The notes beneath the pieces were generated by a model. It was not told the DNA's origin and searched no databases. It saw only the letters and a list, made by a program, of their open reading frames with translations. From assembly GCF_035989885.1 (NCBI RefSeq), contig NZ_CP108518.1, positions 6,873,001-6,937,000 on the forward strand: a stretch of DNA of 64,000 nucleotides, read 5' to 3'. Origin of the DNA: Streptomyces sp. NBC_01232. GTDB taxonomy: Bacteria; Actinomycetota; Actinomycetes; Streptomycetales; Streptomycetaceae. Within the stretch, counting starts at the first letter, position 1. Each line of letters opens with the position of its first letter. Shown here piece after piece: positions 34,382-43,915 of the stretch. The position numbers were made by a program, and so were the translations under genes.

Positions 34382-34572
34382 GGTTCCTTCCCTCCCCATC
34401 GATCGAGCCGTAGCTGAGCAACGGCATTCTTCGCCCTTTCCCCTGCAAGCGGCCTCGGCGCGTCGCGGCCCATCGCTGGGTCCCGCCAACCGCACGGTAG
34501 GCGCTTTCGCGTTCAGCCGTGCAGCCCTGTTGTAGGCCCCTTCAGGCTCCGGCACTTCGTGGCGATCTTCTC

Positions 34573-34587
34573 TGCCGGGGAACGGCA
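34573..34587 (+). promoter_or_regulatory. Palindromic regulon site G, TGCCG-N5-CGGCA
   Basis: CTGCCGGGGAACGGCAATG shares with elements A, C and D the outer CTGCCGG and CGGCAATG. AAGGCT at 34611-34616 sits 39 bases from the palindrome start, the same offset as the -10-like hexamer in A and B. It lies about 130 bases before the lipoprotein gene. Confidence 0.65.
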
Positions 34588-34713
34588 ATGACGCCGCAGG
34601 CGCATCGTGCAAGGCTGTGGACCCACGGCGATGGAGGCCACTGGCGACTCCGGAACGTTGGACGCCCCCTTGCGACTCTGGTCCCGACTGGTCCGAAAGG
34701 GACTGTCCCACCG

Positions 34714-35391
34714 ATGCATGTGAAGAATTCCACCGTCTGGTCCGTCTTCCTGTCAGCTGTGCTCACCACAACCCTGGCGGGCTGCGGGGACGGAAGCGGG
34801 GCAAAGCCCGACGCCGACGCCGTGGCGGCCGCCAAGGCCGCGAACACGAGGATGCAGACCGAGTCGTTCCATTCGTCGGGGACCACTACCGCCTTTGCCG
34901 GCGGGAAGCAGGAAATGTGGTCCGACCCTGTCCAAGGTCTCCACGTGGAGGTCACCGGCGCCATCTTGGGCGACATCTACTGCAAAGACGGAACCGCTTA
35001 CACCAGCGCCGACCTCTTCGCCGCAGCCCTGCGTCAGCGGGGCCAGCAGATCACCGTTCCCGCGGAGCTGAGATCGGCCTACGTGACCACGAAAGCGGAA
35101 GGCGGCTGCGCGATGTATTTCAAGATCGCCGAAACCGGACGCCGGGCCAAGGGGAAGGACCGGACCGTAGGAGGCAGGCAGGCAGGAGCGGTACGAGTCG
35201 GCGATGGAAAGACCGAAGACGTCTACTTCATCGACGATGCAGAGCAGCGGCTGCTCCTGCTGGAATCGAAGCGTGACGGCAGAACGAGCACCACCACATA
35301 CGACTCGTTCGGAGAGAAGTTCACGATCTCCATGCCCGCCGCCGAGAAGACTCTGACTATGGACGCCTTCCGCTACCGCGTCACGAAGTGA
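34714..35391 (+). CDS. Secreted lipoprotein of unknown function
   Basis: 225 residues. Signal peptide with lipobox LAGC at about residues 21-24, so it is anchored to the outer face of the membrane. The mature part has a LolA/LppX-like look: residues SFHSSGTTTAFAGGKQEMW, later STTTYDSFGEKFTISMPA. Such Streptomyces proteins may bind lipids, but this is weak. ATG 34714 is preceded by no strong ribosome site. It is downstream of site G and so probably part of the membrane regulon. Confidence 0.77.
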   Translation: MHVKNSTVWSVFLSAVLTTTLAGCGDGSGAKPDADAVAAAKAANTRMQTESFHSSGTTTAFAGGKQEMWSDPVQGLHVEVTGAILGDIYCKDGTAYTSADLFAAALRQRGQQITVPAELRSAYVTTKAEGGCAMYFKIAETGRRAKGKDRTVGGRQAGAVRVGDGKTEDVYFIDDAEQRLLLLESKRDGRTSTTTYDSFGEKFTISMPAAEKTLTMDAFRYRVTK

Positions 35392-35465
35392 GCCGGGCCC
35401 CACGGGGTGTCGGTGCCATCAGGCCCGTCCAGGTCTCCACGAAGCGCGCCTCCGGGCAGCCCGGT

Positions 35466-36260
35466 TCACCGCACCGCACTCAGGAATGCCCGGGTCCGCG
35501 CGTGTGCCGGGGCTTCGAAGAGCTGCTCCGGTGGGCCGGCTTCCAGGACGCGACCGTGGTCGAACATCAGGACCCGGTCCGAGACGTCCCGGGCGAAGCC
35601 CATTTCGTGGGTCACGCACAGCATGGTGATGTCGGTGGTCCGCGCGATGTCGCGCAGGACGTCGAGGACGCCCGCGACCAGTTCCGGGTCCAGCGCCGAG
35701 GTGACCTCGTCGAGGAGCAGGACGTCCGGCCGCATGGCCAGTGCGCGGGCGATGGCGACCCGCTGCTGCTGGCCTCCGGAGAGCCGGGTCGGGTGCGCGC
35801 CGCGCTTGTCGTAGAGCCCGACCAGATCCAGGAGTTCCCGCGCCCGCTCGGCTGCCTCGTCCCGGCTCAGGCCCAGGACGTGCACGGGCGCTTCCATCAC
35901 GTTCTCCAGCACCTTCATGTGAGGGAAGAGGTTGAACTGTTGGAGGACCATGCCGATCCGGCGGCGCGGCCCGGCGAGGTACTTCTCGTCGGCGGGGACC
36001 AGGGTGTTGCCGGCGCCCGCGGGCATGTGGGAGAAGGGTTTCCCGTTCACGTGGATGGTGCCTTCTGTGACCCGTTCCAGGGTCATCAGCAGGCGCAGGA
36101 TGGTGGTCTTGCCCGAGCCGCTGGGCCCGATCAGGGTGACCTTCTCGCCCCGGGCGACCCGTAGGTCGAGTCCGTCGAGGACGGTCTGGATGCCGAACCG
36201 CTTGACGACGCCCGCGAAGCGGACCATGTCCACGTCCGCGGCTTGTGTTTCACCGGGCAA
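35466..36260 (-). CDS. ehuA: Ectoine/hydroxyectoine ABC importer, ATP-binding protein
   Basis: 264 residues. Walker A GPSGSGKTT, Q-loop VLQQFNLFPHM, signature LSGGQQQR, Walker B VLLLDEVTSALD and H-loop VTHEMGF are all intact, matching polar amino-acid/EhuA ATPases. Its start overlaps ehuD by 11 bases. Last gene of ectABCD-ehuBCDA; it powers uptake of external ectoines. Confidence 0.92.
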   Translation of the reverse strand: MPGETQAADVDMVRFAGVVKRFGIQTVLDGLDLRVARGEKVTLIGPSGSGKTTILRLLMTLERVTEGTIHVNGKPFSHMPAGAGNTLVPADEKYLAGPRRRIGMVLQQFNLFPHMKVLENVMEAPVHVLGLSRDEAAERARELLDLVGLYDKRGAHPTRLSGGQQQRVAIARALAMRPDVLLLDEVTSALDPELVAGVLDVLRDIARTTDITMLCVTHEMGFARDVSDRVLMFDHGRVLEAGPPEQLFEAPAHARTRAFLSAVR

Positions 36261-36885
36261 GGCGTTTCTCCAGTCGTCTCATCAGCACGGAGGTGGGATA
36301 GCTGGCCAGAAGGAAGACCGTGGCGGCCAGGGTGAAGGCTTCGAGATAGGCGAAGTGCACGCTGCCGTACTCGTTCGCCCGGTGGACCATCTCCTGGACG
36401 GCGATCACCGACAGGAACGGGGTCTCCTTGAACATGGAGATCACGTAGTTGCCCAGGGCGGGGAGGACGTTGCGCACCGCCTGCGGGAGGATGACGGCCC
36501 GCCACACCCGTCGCCGGGGCAGCGACAGCGCGGTGCAGGCCTCCCACTGGCCCCGGGGCACGGCGTCGATCCCCGCGCGGTACACCTCGCAGGTGTACGT
36601 CGCGTAGTGGATGCCGAGCACGGCGATGCCCAGGGTCAGCGCGTTCAGCCCGGGGACGAGGACCCAGGCGGCGAACAGCTGGATCATCAACGGCGTCGAC
36701 CGGACGAAGTCTGCGATGACCCGAAGGGGCAGAGTGACCCAGCGCGTCGGCGTGCGCAGTGCCACGGCGAGCACCAGGCCCAGCAGCATCGCGACGGCCG
36801 AGCCGAGGACGGTAGCGAGCAGTGTGATCCCGAAGCCGCTCAGGACTACCGGCAGGCCCTCGCGGGCTGTTTCCCAGGACCACAT
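36250..36885 (-). CDS. ehuD: Ectoine/hydroxyectoine ABC importer, permease
   Basis: 211 residues, about five helices, with the His/Glu/Gln/Arg-type permease segment FVRSTPLMIQLF and EAA loop ACTALSLPRRRVWRAVILPQAV. The ATG shares its A with the ehuC stop (TGATG), so translation is coupled. Pairs with EhuC to form the membrane channel. Confidence 0.9.
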   Translation of the reverse strand: MWSWETAREGLPVVLSGFGITLLATVLGSAVAMLLGLVLAVALRTPTRWVTLPLRVIADFVRSTPLMIQLFAAWVLVPGLNALTLGIAVLGIHYATYTCEVYRAGIDAVPRGQWEACTALSLPRRRVWRAVILPQAVRNVLPALGNYVISMFKETPFLSVIAVQEMVHRANEYGSVHFAYLEAFTLAATVFLLASYPTSVLMRRLEKRLAR

Positions 36886-37562
36886 CAGGAACCCCCCGGA
36901 TCTTGGCCGAGCCGGGTCTTCGCCGCTGATTCGGCCGCCCTCATGAACGAGTTGAGTACGGCGGCGATGGCGTAGTAGATCACCAGGACGGCGAGATAGG
37001 CCTGGGCGGTGCTGCCCGTGAGGGACCTCAGCTGGTCCATCTCGAAGGTGAGGTCGGCGATGGTGATCAGGGACAGCAGGGGAGTGGCCTTGAGCAGCTG
37101 GATGAGCAGGTTCCCGAACGGCGGGATCATCTGCACCCAGGCCTGGGGCATCACGACCCTGATCATGCGTTGCCGCGGGCTCATCCCGAGGGCCACGGCC
37201 GCCTCCCACTGGGTCCGGGGGACAGCTTCCAGTGCGCCGCGGACCACTTCGGATCCGTAGGCGCCGAAGTTCAGCCCGAAGGCGACGACGGCGCAGGCCA
37301 TGGGCTCCAGACGGAAGCCGAGCACGGGCAGGGCGAAGAACAGCCAGAACAGCTGTACGTACAGGGACGTGCCGCGGAAGAACTCGACGGTGAACCGGGA
37401 CGGTCCCCGCACGAGCAGCCGGGTCGAGCGTGTCAGGAGTCCGAAGGCGAAGGCCACGATCAGCGCCACGGCCGCGCTGAGCGCGGTGGCGAGGAGGGTG
37501 ACCGCCACGCCTTCGCCGACACTGGGCAGGGCGTGAACGAATTCCTCGAAGAAACCGGTCAT
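36885..37562 (-). CDS. ehuC: Ectoine/hydroxyectoine ABC importer, permease
   Basis: 225 residues, five predicted helices. FFRGTSLYVQLFWLFFALP and the EAA loop EAAVALGMSPRQRMIRVVMPQA match the amino-acid permease family. 12 bases after ehuB. It forms a heterodimeric channel with EhuD. Confidence 0.9.
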   Translation of the reverse strand: MTGFFEEFVHALPSVGEGVAVTLLATALSAAVALIVAFAFGLLTRSTRLLVRGPSRFTVEFFRGTSLYVQLFWLFFALPVLGFRLEPMACAVVAFGLNFGAYGSEVVRGALEAVPRTQWEAAVALGMSPRQRMIRVVMPQAWVQMIPPFGNLLIQLLKATPLLSLITIADLTFEMDQLRSLTGSTAQAYLAVLVIYYAIAAVLNSFMRAAESAAKTRLGQDPGGS

Positions 37563-37574
37563 GTGCGGTGCTCG

Positions 37575-38492
37575 TCAGACGGCGCAGAGGTCGACGGTGC
37601 GCAAGGTGGGTGGCGGTACCTCTCGCGCGGTGAACCCGTACTGGCCGATCAGAGCGACGTAGCGGTCCGGATCGCCGGTGATCTTCGCCAGCTCGCCGTT
37701 GAACGCGTCGCGCAGGGCCGTGGAGCCGGGCCGGAAGACCGCACCGCCGGGGCTGTACTGGGGTGTGCCGTTCAGGTCCGGCACGAACGGCTCCAGGACC
37801 TCGACCGGTGCTTCCGCGTTGGTCTTGGCGAGCCAGCGCAGCGAGATGCCCGTCAGCGCGAAGGCGTCGATCCGCCCGGCCACCAGCGCGTCGAGCCCGT
37901 CCTGCTGCTTCGCGAGGGACTTGACCGAGGATCCGCCGACACCGGCCCCCTTGGCGTACGTCGCCTCGACGGCGGCGGTCAGCACCCCCACGGTGACCCC
38001 GGTGGAAGCCACCGACTTCAGGTCGCTCAGGCCCTTGGGGTTGCCCTTGGGCACCATCAGGGCTGTCGGGGAGACGAACTCGGGCTCGGAGAAAGCGACT
38101 TTGGCGCAGCGTTCCGGGGTGATCGCCATGCCGGCGCTGACGACGTCGAAACGGTCGGCCAGCAGTCCAGGGATCAGCGCGCCGAAGTCGGTGAGTGTGG
38201 GGCGCATTTCGGCGACCCCCAGGGCGGAGAAGATCTCCCGGTGCAGGGTGGGCGCCTCGCCGGCCAGCCGGTTGCCGTCCTTGAACCCGTACGGGGCCTC
38301 GCCCGCGAATCCGATGCGGACGTACCCCTGTGCGCGGAGCTTCTCCAGCAGCTTCCCGTCGTCGGAAGGAGCTCCGGTGCCGACCTGGGTGCGGCTGCAC
38401 GCGGCCACCAGACCCGGAGCCAGGACGGCGCCCCCGAGCAGCGCCGTTCGGGAGAAGAACCCTCTTCGGGACAGGGCCTTGTGCTGGGGCAT
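37575..38492 (-). CDS. ehuB: Ectoine/hydroxyectoine-binding lipoprotein
   Basis: 305 residues. Signal contains SRRGFFSR followed by a hydrophobic stretch and AACS lipobox, so Tat export and lipid anchoring are both possible. The solute-binding domain resembles EhuB/amino-acid binding proteins (VRIGFAGEAPYGFKDGNRLAGEAP). It delivers ectoine to EhuCD. It is separated from ectD by 88 bases containing a 14-bp hairpin, which may let its expression differ from the biosynthetic genes. Confidence 0.9.
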   Translation of the reverse strand: MPQHKALSRRGFFSRTALLGGAVLAPGLVAACSRTQVGTGAPSDDGKLLEKLRAQGYVRIGFAGEAPYGFKDGNRLAGEAPTLHREIFSALGVAEMRPTLTDFGALIPGLLADRFDVVSAGMAITPERCAKVAFSEPEFVSPTALMVPKGNPKGLSDLKSVASTGVTVGVLTAAVEATYAKGAGVGGSSVKSLAKQQDGLDALVAGRIDAFALTGISLRWLAKTNAEAPVEVLEPFVPDLNGTPQYSPGGAVFRPGSTALRDAFNGELAKITGDPDRYVALIGQYGFTAREVPPPTLRTVDLCAV

Positions 38493-38528
38493 CTCGTTCC
38501 TTTCGGTGGCCGGTCGAGCGGGAGCGGG

Positions 38529-38562
38529 GCCGGCCGGTCCGGTTCGTGCCGGACCGGCCGGC
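38529..38562 (-). terminator. 14-bp intergenic hairpin between ectD and ehuB
   Basis: GCCGGCCGGTCCGG at 38529-38542 is perfectly complementary to 38549-38562 around TTCGTG. No T-run follows on the minus strand. It could be a partial terminator, an RNA-stability element or a processing site between biosynthesis and uptake genes. Confidence 0.6.
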
Positions 38563-38580
38563 CGGATCTGGTCGGATCGG

Positions 38581-39483
38581 TCAGCCCACGGGGGTGAAGT
38601 CCTGCGAAGCGATGTACGCGGGGCGGCGCACCGGGGCCGCGAAGGGCTTCACGGGCCGGTTCTCGACGCTGTTGAACACCAGGAACACGTTGCTGCGGGG
38701 GTACGGCGTGATGTTGTCGCCGGACCCGTGCATCGCGTTGCAGTCGAACCAGGTGGCGGATCCGGCCTTGCCGGTGAAGAGCTTGATGCCGCAGGCCGAG
38801 GCGAACTTGGTGAGGGCCTCGTCCGACGGGGTGCCGGCGTCCTGCATCTGGAGGGACTTCTTGTAGTTGTCCTTCGGCGTCGCCCCGGCGCAGCCCAGGA
38901 AGCTCCGGTGGGAGCCGGGCATGATCATCAGCCCGCCGTTGGTGGCGTAGTTCGGGGTCAGGGCGATGGACACCGACACGGTGCGCATGTTCGGGAGGCC
39001 GTCTTCGGCGTGCCAGGTCTCGAAGTCGGAGTGCCAGTAGAAGCCGCTGGCGCCGAAACCGGGCTTGACGTTGATCCGGGACTGGTGCACGTACACCTCG
39101 GAGCCCAGGATCTGCCGCGCGCGCCCCACGATGCGCGGATCGGCCGCGAGGGCCGCGAACACCTCACTGATCCGGTGCACCTCGAAGACGGAGCGGACTT
39201 CACGGGACTTCGGCTCCACGATGGACCTGTCATCGGCGAGCGTCGAAGGGTCGCGGAGCAGTCGGTCCATCTCGGCCCGGTAGAGGTCCACTTCGTCGGG
39301 CGTGATGAGCTGGTCGACGGGCAGGAAGCCGTCGCGCTCGTAGCTCTCCATCTCGTGGGCCCACATCGGGCCGGGAGTGCCGGGCTCGGACCACACGACC
39401 GGGTCCTTGCGGCCGATGAGCACCTCCTCGGAACCCCGCGTCGGATACAGGTCGGTGACGGTGCGGGTCGATGCGTTGGTCAT
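38581..39483 (-). CDS. ectD: Ectoine hydroxylase
   Basis: 300 residues. Non-heme Fe(II)/2-oxoglutarate dioxygenase that converts ectoine to 5-hydroxyectoine. The signature FYWHSDFETWHAEDG carries the iron ligands His and Asp; the third His is in MPGSHRSFLG or MHGSGDN. Length is normal for EctD. 29 bases after ectC. Confidence 0.95.
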   Translation of the reverse strand: MTNASTRTVTDLYPTRGSEEVLIGRKDPVVWSEPGTPGPMWAHEMESYERDGFLPVDQLITPDEVDLYRAEMDRLLRDPSTLADDRSIVEPKSREVRSVFEVHRISEVFAALAADPRIVGRARQILGSEVYVHQSRINVKPGFGASGFYWHSDFETWHAEDGLPNMRTVSVSIALTPNYATNGGLMIMPGSHRSFLGCAGATPKDNYKKSLQMQDAGTPSDEALTKFASACGIKLFTGKAGSATWFDCNAMHGSGDNITPYPRSNVFLVFNSVENRPVKPFAAPVRRPAYIASQDFTPVG

Positions 39484-39512
39484 GGTGGTGCCTGCCTCTC
39501 CTCTCTTCGCTC

Positions 39513-39917
39513 TCAGCTGTCGTCGGATTCGGTGAGCAGCGGGTACACGCCGTTCTCGTCGTGGTCCTCCCGGCCGGTCACCGGCGGGTTGAAGACGCAC
39601 AGGCAGCGGAATTCGCGCGTCACGCGCAGGGTGTGCCGCTCGTGGCCGTCGAGGAGGTACATGGTTCCCGGCGTGATGGTGTAGATCAGGCCCGTCTCCT
39701 CGTCCTTGAGTTCGGCCTCGCCCTCCGTGCAGACCACGGCCTCCACGTGGTTCGCATACCACATGGATGTTTCGGTGCCGGCGTACAGGACGGTCTCGTG
39801 CAGCGAGAAGCCGACGCGTTCCTTGGCCAGGACGATGCGCTTGCTCTCCCAGGTGCCGGACGCGGCCCTGACGTGGCGGTCGGTTCCCTCGATGTCCCGG
39901 AACGAGCGGACGATCAT
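39513..39917 (-). CDS. ectC: L-ectoine synthase
   Basis: 134 residues, cupin fold. It closes N-gamma-acetyl-diaminobutyrate to ectoine. [31 protein letters not shown] and [12 protein letters not shown] carry the typical metal-site residues. 46 bases after ectB. Confidence 0.95.
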   Translation of the reverse strand: MIVRSFRDIEGTDRHVRAASGTWESKRIVLAKERVGFSLHETVLYAGTETSMWYANHVEAVVCTEGEAELKDEETGLIYTITPGTMYLLDGHERHTLRVTREFRCLCVFNPPVTGREDHDENGVYPLLTESDDS

Positions 39918-39963
39918 GGTGGTGCCCTTCGTGGTGCGTGCGTACGTTGTACGGGGGTGCTGG

Positions 39964-41226
39964 TCAGGCGGTATCGCGGACGGAGCGGGCCAAGATGTCC
40001 AGGCCCTCGTCGAGTTCGTCGGTGGTGATGGTGAGGGGCGGGAGCAGCTTCACCACCTCGCCCTCGGGGCCCGAGGTCTCGATGAGGAGACCGTGCTCGA
40101 AGGCCCTGCGGCACACTGCCGCGGCGCGTTCCGTGTGGGTGAACTCGATGCCCCACACCATTCCGCGACCGCGGTAGGTCGCCCCCAGCCGACCGTGTTC
40201 GGCACACAGTTCGCGCAGCGCGCTTTCGACGTGGCCGCCTTGGACGAGGGTTCGCTCGCGCAGGACTCCGTCGCCCCAGTGCGTCTCCAGGGCCGCGGTC
40301 GCGGTGACGAAGGCCGGGTTGTTGCCGCGGAAGGTGCCGTTGTGCTCGCCGGGCTCCCACAGGTCGAGTTCGGGCTTGAACAGGCACAGTGCCATGGGCA
40401 GTCCGTACCCGCTGATCGACTTGGACAGCGTGACGATGTCGGGCGTGATGCCCGCCTCCTCGAATGAGAAGAAGTCGCCGGTCCGGCCGCAGCCCATCTG
40501 GACGTCGTCGACGATCAGGAGCATGTCGCGGCGCCTGCACAGATCCGCGAGGGCGCGGAGCCATTCCGCCCGGGCCACGTTGATGCCCCCCTCGCCCTGG
40601 ATCGTCTCGACGATGACCGCCGCCGGGTGGTTGAGGCCGGAGCCCTGGTCCTCCAGCAGGCGCTCGAACCAGAGGAAGTCGGGGGTTTGGCTGCCGAGGT
40701 ACTGGTCGAAGGGCATGGGAGTGCTGTGGACCAGGGGAATGCCGGCGCCGGCCCGTTTGAAGGCGTTGCCCGTGACGGCGAGAGAGCCGAGCGACATGCC
40801 GTGGAAGGCGTTGGTGAAGGACACGACGGCCTCGCGGCCCTTGGCCTTGCGGGCCAGCTTCAGGGCGGCCTCGACGGCGTTGGTGCCGGTGGGCCCCGGG
40901 AACATGACTTTGTAGGGGAGGGCGCGCGGTTCCAGGACGGTGGACCGGAAGGTCTCCAGGAAGGTTCGCTTGGCGGTCGTCGACATGTCCAGGGCGTGGG
41001 TGATGCCGTCCCGCTCGAGGTAGTCGAGGAGGGCCCGCTTGAGGACGGGGTTGTTGTGGCCGTAGTTCAGGGATCCGGCGCCCGCGAAGAAGTCCAGGTA
41101 GCTGTGGCCGTGTTCGTCGTACAGCCGGCTTCCCGTGGCGCGCTCGAAGACGACGGGCCAGGCGCGGCAGTAGCTGCGCACCTCGGACTCCACGGTCTCG
41201 AAGACGGACAGGACCGGCTCGGTCAT
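39964..41226 (-). CDS. ectB: Diaminobutyrate-2-oxoglutarate transaminase
   Basis: 420 residues, class III PLP aminotransferase. It converts aspartate semialdehyde to L-2,4-diaminobutyrate. Visible are [35 protein letters not shown] and the PLP lysine in [20 protein letters not shown] 41226, 85 bases after ectA. Confidence 0.95.
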   Translation of the reverse strand: MTEPVLSVFETVESEVRSYCRAWPVVFERATGSRLYDEHGHSYLDFFAGAGSLNYGHNNPVLKRALLDYLERDGITHALDMSTTAKRTFLETFRSTVLEPRALPYKVMFPGPTGTNAVEAALKLARKAKGREAVVSFTNAFHGMSLGSLAVTGNAFKRAGAGIPLVHSTPMPFDQYLGSQTPDFLWFERLLEDQGSGLNHPAAVIVETIQGEGGINVARAEWLRALADLCRRRDMLLIVDDVQMGCGRTGDFFSFEEAGITPDIVTLSKSISGYGLPMALCLFKPELDLWEPGEHNGTFRGNNPAFVTATAALETHWGDGVLRERTLVQGGHVESALRELCAEHGRLGATYRGRGMVWGIEFTHTERAAAVCRRAFEHGLLIETSGPEGEVVKLLPPLTITTDELDEGLDILARSVRDTA

Positions 41227-41311
41227 GGTCAAGGCGATTCTCCAGTGGGTGTTCGGTGGTCTTGCGGCGGCCGGTGGCATCGGCCCGGGGCACTTGTCGA
41301 AGGGAGCGGTG

Positions 41312-41863
41312 TCAGAAGTGGAGCGGCCCGATGCGGTGGAGGACCTCGGCGTCGTGCCCGCTCTCGGGGAACTCGTCCGTCCTGAAGAGCACTTCGCGTG
41401 TGAGAGTGGCGCCGTGCCGTTCGGCGTACGAGGCGAACAGCCGCTCCGAAGCACGGTTCCCGGGCGAGACGGTGGCTTCCAGGTGGTCCAGTCCGTGTTC
41501 CGCCGCCACGCGGGTGGTGAGGCTGTCGAGCAGCGTCCCCGCGACTCCCAGGCCGCGGATGGATTCGTCGACGGCGATCTGCCAGACGAGCAGTGTTCCG
41601 GGAGCTTCGGGCCGGAGGTACCCGCTGACGAACCCGACGGTTCGCCCGGAGGGGTCACGGGCCACGGCGGACGTGCCGGCGAAGTCACGGCACCAGAGGA
41701 GATAGCTGTACGCCGAGTTGAGGTCGAGCGTCCCGGAATCGCGCGCGAGGCGCCAGAGCAGTGGGCCGTCCCCGGGGCGGGGGCGGTCGATGCGCATCGT
41801 GAAGGGGGTCGGAGCGGTCGGGAGGTGCTTTCTGTAACGGGCCAGTTCTGCATGAGCAGTCAT
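41312..41863 (-). CDS. ectA: L-2,4-diaminobutyrate acetyltransferase
   Basis: 183 residues, GNAT fold. It N-gamma-acetylates diaminobutyrate with acetyl-CoA. DSGTLDLNSAYSYLLWCRDF and VDESIRGLGVAGTLLD (the acetyl-CoA loop) are diagnostic. First gene of the ectoine locus, with an A/T-rich promoter region upstream. Confidence 0.94.
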   Translation of the reverse strand: MTAHAELARYRKHLPTAPTPFTMRIDRPRPGDGPLLWRLARDSGTLDLNSAYSYLLWCRDFAGTSAVARDPSGRTVGFVSGYLRPEAPGTLLVWQIAVDESIRGLGVAGTLLDSLTTRVAAEHGLDHLEATVSPGNRASERLFASYAERHGATLTREVLFRTDEFPESGHDAEVLHRIGPLHF

Positions 41864-42145
41864 GCGGGCCGAAGTTACCCAGGGATGGAGTAAATCGCAT
41901 GGGCCTAGGGGGTTATGTCAGATGGTTTGATGGTGATATTAGAGCGCACCCTTCGGGGGTGCAGAGGTGTGGACCGTGAGGTCATATCCGCATGAAGAAT
42001 CCAGATATTTCCACCCGACCTGCGATTTTGTAACGACAATATAACGTCTTTGCTCTGTGCCACATTTTCCACCTGAACGTTATGCGTTTGTCGGCGGCCT
42101 GAGGGTTTCGTCGCTGACTGGATGGTTAGAGGTGCGGCATACGGC
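41864..42145 (-). promoter_or_regulatory. Promoter region of the ectABCD-ehuBCDA locus
   Basis: About 280 bases of clearly lower GC. A hairpin GCACCC (41946-41951), loop TTCGG, GGGTGC (41957-41962) lies about 85 bases before ectA. A/T-rich tracts (ATATTTCC, GACAATATAACG) at about 42003-42045 are candidates for promoter or regulator binding. No regulatory gene of the EctR type is adjacent. Confidence 0.5.
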
Positions 42146-42859
42146 GAGGGTCAACACCTGCTCCCAGGGACCGCGGGGAACGCCGGGGCCTACGCGCTGG
42201 TGGGGATGGGGGCCGTGTTCGCGGGCGCTTCCCGCGCCCCCATCACGGCCGTGGTGATCCTCTTCGAGCTCACGGGTGAGTACTCGATCACCTGCCGCTG
42301 ATGCTCGCCATCGTCCTTGCGGCGCTGACCAGCAAGCTGCTGTCGCGCGATACGATCTACACCCTCAAGCTCCGGCGTCGGGGTATCGACCTGGACGCCC
42401 CCGCCCCGGGCGCGCCGCTCGGCGGCCAGCGGCTCGCCCGGGGCTGGAGAAGGCCCCGGAACCGCTCCTGGCGGCCTGTGGTCTCGCCACGCGGCAGAGT
42501 TTCTGTCCCGGTCACCGCACGGGGTCCTTCCAGTGGTGGATTCCGAAGGCGGATTCCGCGGGGCCTTGACGGCTCAGGCCGTCGCCGAGCTGCTCGCCGA
42601 AGCCCCCGACGACGCGAAGGGTGCACGGAAGACCGCTGCGGAGCTGGCAGAGCGACCGCACCCCCTCACATCGGACATGAGCCTGGGGACGGCTCTCCAC
42701 CTCCTCGTCTCTTCTTCGGGAACGGGCCTTCCGGTCTTCGACACCGAAGACGGGCACCTGGTCGGGTGGCTCACCCGTCAGAGCGCCCAGCGGGCTCTCC
42801 ACCCCGATTCGCCGAGCGGGGCGGGGCCGGGTAGGCACGGGGGAGAGCCCAAGCGGTAG
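42146..42859 (+). pseudogene. Decayed ClC-type chloride channel with C-terminal CBS domain
   Basis: The frame begins HLLPGTAGNAGAYALVG, MGAVFAGASRAPITAVVILF and ELTGEYSI, the end of a ClC channel. A single-base deletion near 42289 then shifts the frame, which continues as PLMLAIVLAALTSKLLSRDTIYTLKLRRRG. A further shift leads to a CBS-like part from 42533 (VVDSEGGFRGALTAQAVAE, VGWLTRQSAQ) ending at 42859. The entire 5' part of the channel is missing. It is a truncated, frameshifted gene. Confidence 0.85.
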
Positions 42860-42867
42860 AAAGAGGT

Positions 42868-43419
42868 ATGACCGAACTACCGCACGCCGATGCGTCCCCA
42901 CCGCGTGTGGATGACGCGGCCGACGTCGACGACGTGACCCGCGCCCTCCTGACGGCCTCCCGGCTCCTCGTGGCAGTCTCCGCCCGCTCGCTCGCGGCGG
43001 CCGAGGACAAGGTCACGCTCGCGCAGTTCCGCATGCTGGTGGTGCTGGCCACCCGGGGCGCGGCGAAGCTGGTGGTGCTCGCCGAAGCCCTGGGGGTCAA
43101 CCCCTCGACGGCGATGCGCATGGTCGACCGCCTGATCGCGGCTGGACTGGCCGACAGGCGGCCCAACCCCGAGAACCGCCGCGAGACGATACTGACAGTG
43201 ACGCCGGGCGGTCTGCGGCTGGTGGAAGAGGTCACGGCCCGGCGCAGGGAAGAGATCGCGGCCATCGCCGCCCGCATCGATCATGGCCAGCGAGCCGCCC
43301 TGGTCGACGCGCTCACCGCGTTCAACGCCGCCGGCGGGGAGCCCACCGTACGCGATGGGGATGGCTCGCTCTTTCCTCTGGGGTGGAGCGAACCGGTGCA
43401 GCGCCGGAGCGACGGGTAG
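42868..43419 (+). CDS. MarR family transcriptional regulator
   Basis: 183 residues. Winged helix with LAEALGVNPSTAMRMVDRLIAAGLADRRPNPENRRETILTV. ATG 42868 is 8 bases after the ClC remnant and follows AAAGAGG, so it may once have been its operon partner. Targets unknown. Confidence 0.88.
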   Translation: MTELPHADASPPRVDDAADVDDVTRALLTASRLLVAVSARSLAAAEDKVTLAQFRMLVVLATRGAAKLVVLAEALGVNPSTAMRMVDRLIAAGLADRRPNPENRRETILTVTPGGLRLVEEVTARRREEIAAIAARIDHGQRAALVDALTAFNAAGGEPTVRDGDGSLFPLGWSEPVQRRSDG

Positions 43420-43459
43420 GCGGCGGCTCGGGGACCGGCTCTGGCCGCCGGATCCTGCG

Positions 43460-43708
43460 TCAAGGGCGGCGGATCACTCCCGCGGCCAGACCGGCCGCCA
43501 GGGCAAAGCCGAGCAGGATTCCCACGGGCCAGAGCCCCGAGCCCGCCAGTCGGCTGAGCAGGGCGAGCATGACGGCGGTGACGGCGACGGCCGTGGCCGC
43601 GAGCCGGATCGTGTGCCGCGGGCGGTGTGAACGGCTGCGCTCGCCTGCTTTGAGATCGGTGACGGCGCCACGGAGCGCCAGCACGGCCACCGCGAGGGCG
43701 GCGCACAA
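43460..43708 (-). CDS. Small two-helix membrane protein, start uncertain
   Basis: 82 residues if TTG 43708 is used. Two hydrophobic segments (about 1-14 and 38-76) with an Arg/His-rich loop. A strong GGAGGTGA lies about 25 bases before that TTG, but in this frame it is followed by ACG and GTC, not by a standard start, so initiation is unclear. It converges with the MarR gene. Confidence 0.45.
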   Translation of the reverse strand: MCAALAVAVLALRGAVTDLKAGERSRSHRPRHTIRLAATAVAVTAVMLALLSRLAGSGLWPVGILLGFALAAGLAAGVIRRP

Positions 43709-43915
43709 GAGTGCCGTACCGACGGCCGTTCACCTCCTCTGCTCTCGGAGTACCTCGTACGACCAGGCCGCGCGCCAAGAAGCAGGAGGGGTGTTGACGT
43801 TAACAGGGTGGTCCACGGCGCGGTCCAGCGTAGTCAGCCACCTCGGTACGGCCATCGGACCGGAGGTTGGGATGGCCTCGCAGCGCCGAGGCCAGGGCCG
43901 GGGTGGCTCTGGCTC

